Assembly: GCA_022704885.1 (NCBI GenBank)
Contig: JAKJFO010000132.1
Coordinates: 1-7,417 of the forward strand
Direction of reading: 5' to 3'
DNA: 7,417 nucleotides
Source: Candidatus Rifleibacteriota bacterium
GTDB taxonomy: Bacteria > Riflebacteria > Ozemobacteria > Ozemobacterales > Ozemobacteraceae
Numbering within the stretch: position 1 is the stretch's first letter; every line of letters starts with the position of its first letter. The position numbers were made by a program, and so were the translations under genes. Shown in pieces: positions 7,117 through 7,417 of the stretch. The notes below the pieces were generated by a model, which saw only the letters and a list, made by a program, of their open reading frames with translations, did not search any database and was not told the origin of the DNA.

Positions 7117-7417
7117 TCAACGACTGCTTCCATTGCCATTCTTCAGCAGGGCCAGTTCGAGATGGTTTTTGACTTTAGCCTGTATCTCAGCAGGATTGAA
7201 AGGTTTGGTGATACAGTCGACCCCACCCATATTGTAGCATCTGGTAATCGAAAGGCTGTCTGCATGACCAGTCAGAAAAATCACCGGAATCGATGCAGAA
7301 CCCGGCGACTCTTTGAGCCTTCGGCAGACCTCGAATCCATCGACATCTGGCATTACTATATCGAGCAGAATCAGATCCGGGCGGGTCTTTGCAATAAAGT
7401 CGAGCGCTGCAGATCCG
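7117..7417 (-). CDS. Response regulator receiver domain (3' part, cut by the window edge)
   Basis: The reading frame is open to the right edge and ends with TGA at 7119-7117, giving the last 100 residues. They form most of a receiver domain: RPDLILLDIVMPDVDGFEVC with the acceptor Asp in LLDIVMP, the T in FLTGHA, and the Lys in ITKPF, then a final helix and a short tail ending NGNGSSR. An ATG at 7353 lies inside the domain, in the MPDVDG motif, so it is not the real start. The domain closes the protein, so the whole is either a single-domain CheY-like regulator or the end of a larger hybrid protein. It converges on the radical SAM gene with 18 bases between stops. Whether it takes phosphate from the kinase at 844-4365 cannot be told. 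Confidence 0.9.
   Translation of the reverse strand, partial: GSAALDFIAKTRPDLILLDIVMPDVDGFEVCRRLKESPGSASIPVIFLTGHADSLSITRCYNMGGVDCITKPFNPAEIQAKVKNHLELALLKNGNGSSR

Noticed and set aside
7117..7353. A 78-residue protein starting at the ATG at 7353
   Set aside because: That ATG is the Met of the receiver motif after the acceptor Asp; the frame stays open and domain-like to the right edge, so the gene starts outside the window.

Overview
The window carries four complete protein genes and two genes cut by its edges, all of bacterial type. A gene arrangement with HflK, a long hybrid sensor kinase, a Na/Pi-type transporter and roughly balanced base composition fits a Gram-negative (two-membrane) bacterium. 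The sequence does not identify the lineage. An uncultured deep-branching group such as Riflebacteria/Ozemobacter-like organisms is only a guess. I see no mobile element, CRISPR array, tRNA or rRNA.

Layout. Positions 1-469 (minus strand) hold the first 156 codons of an HflK-like SPFH membrane protein, cut by the left edge. Positions 470-669 are a divergent intergenic region with a compact hairpin next to the hflK ribosome site and possible promoters in both directions. From 670 a plus-strand series begins: a 51-codon small membrane protein (670-825) with a very good ribosome site, then after 18 bases a 1173-residue hybrid histidine kinase (844-4365). A 69-base gap leads to a Na/Pi cotransporter-family protein with a PhoU-like C-terminal domain (4435-6174). 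Its stop codon abuts the ATG of a YhcC/YtqA-family radical SAM protein (6175-7098). Eighteen bases later the 3' end of a response-regulator receiver domain lies on the minus strand (7117-7417), cut by the right edge.

How they may work together. The kinase contains a whole phosphorelay in one chain: a multi-spanning membrane region, an extracytoplasmic CACHE-like sensor, PAS, HisKA, ATPase, receiver and HPt. Every phospho-acceptor residue is present, so it must pass phosphate to a separate output protein, which is not next to it on the same strand. The small membrane protein just upstream is a candidate accessory subunit or modulator (inference). The transporter and radical SAM gene are very likely co-translated, but no known pathway links them. 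Nothing here is clearly a new system. The least described items are the small membrane protein paired with the kinase and the leader hairpin of hflK.
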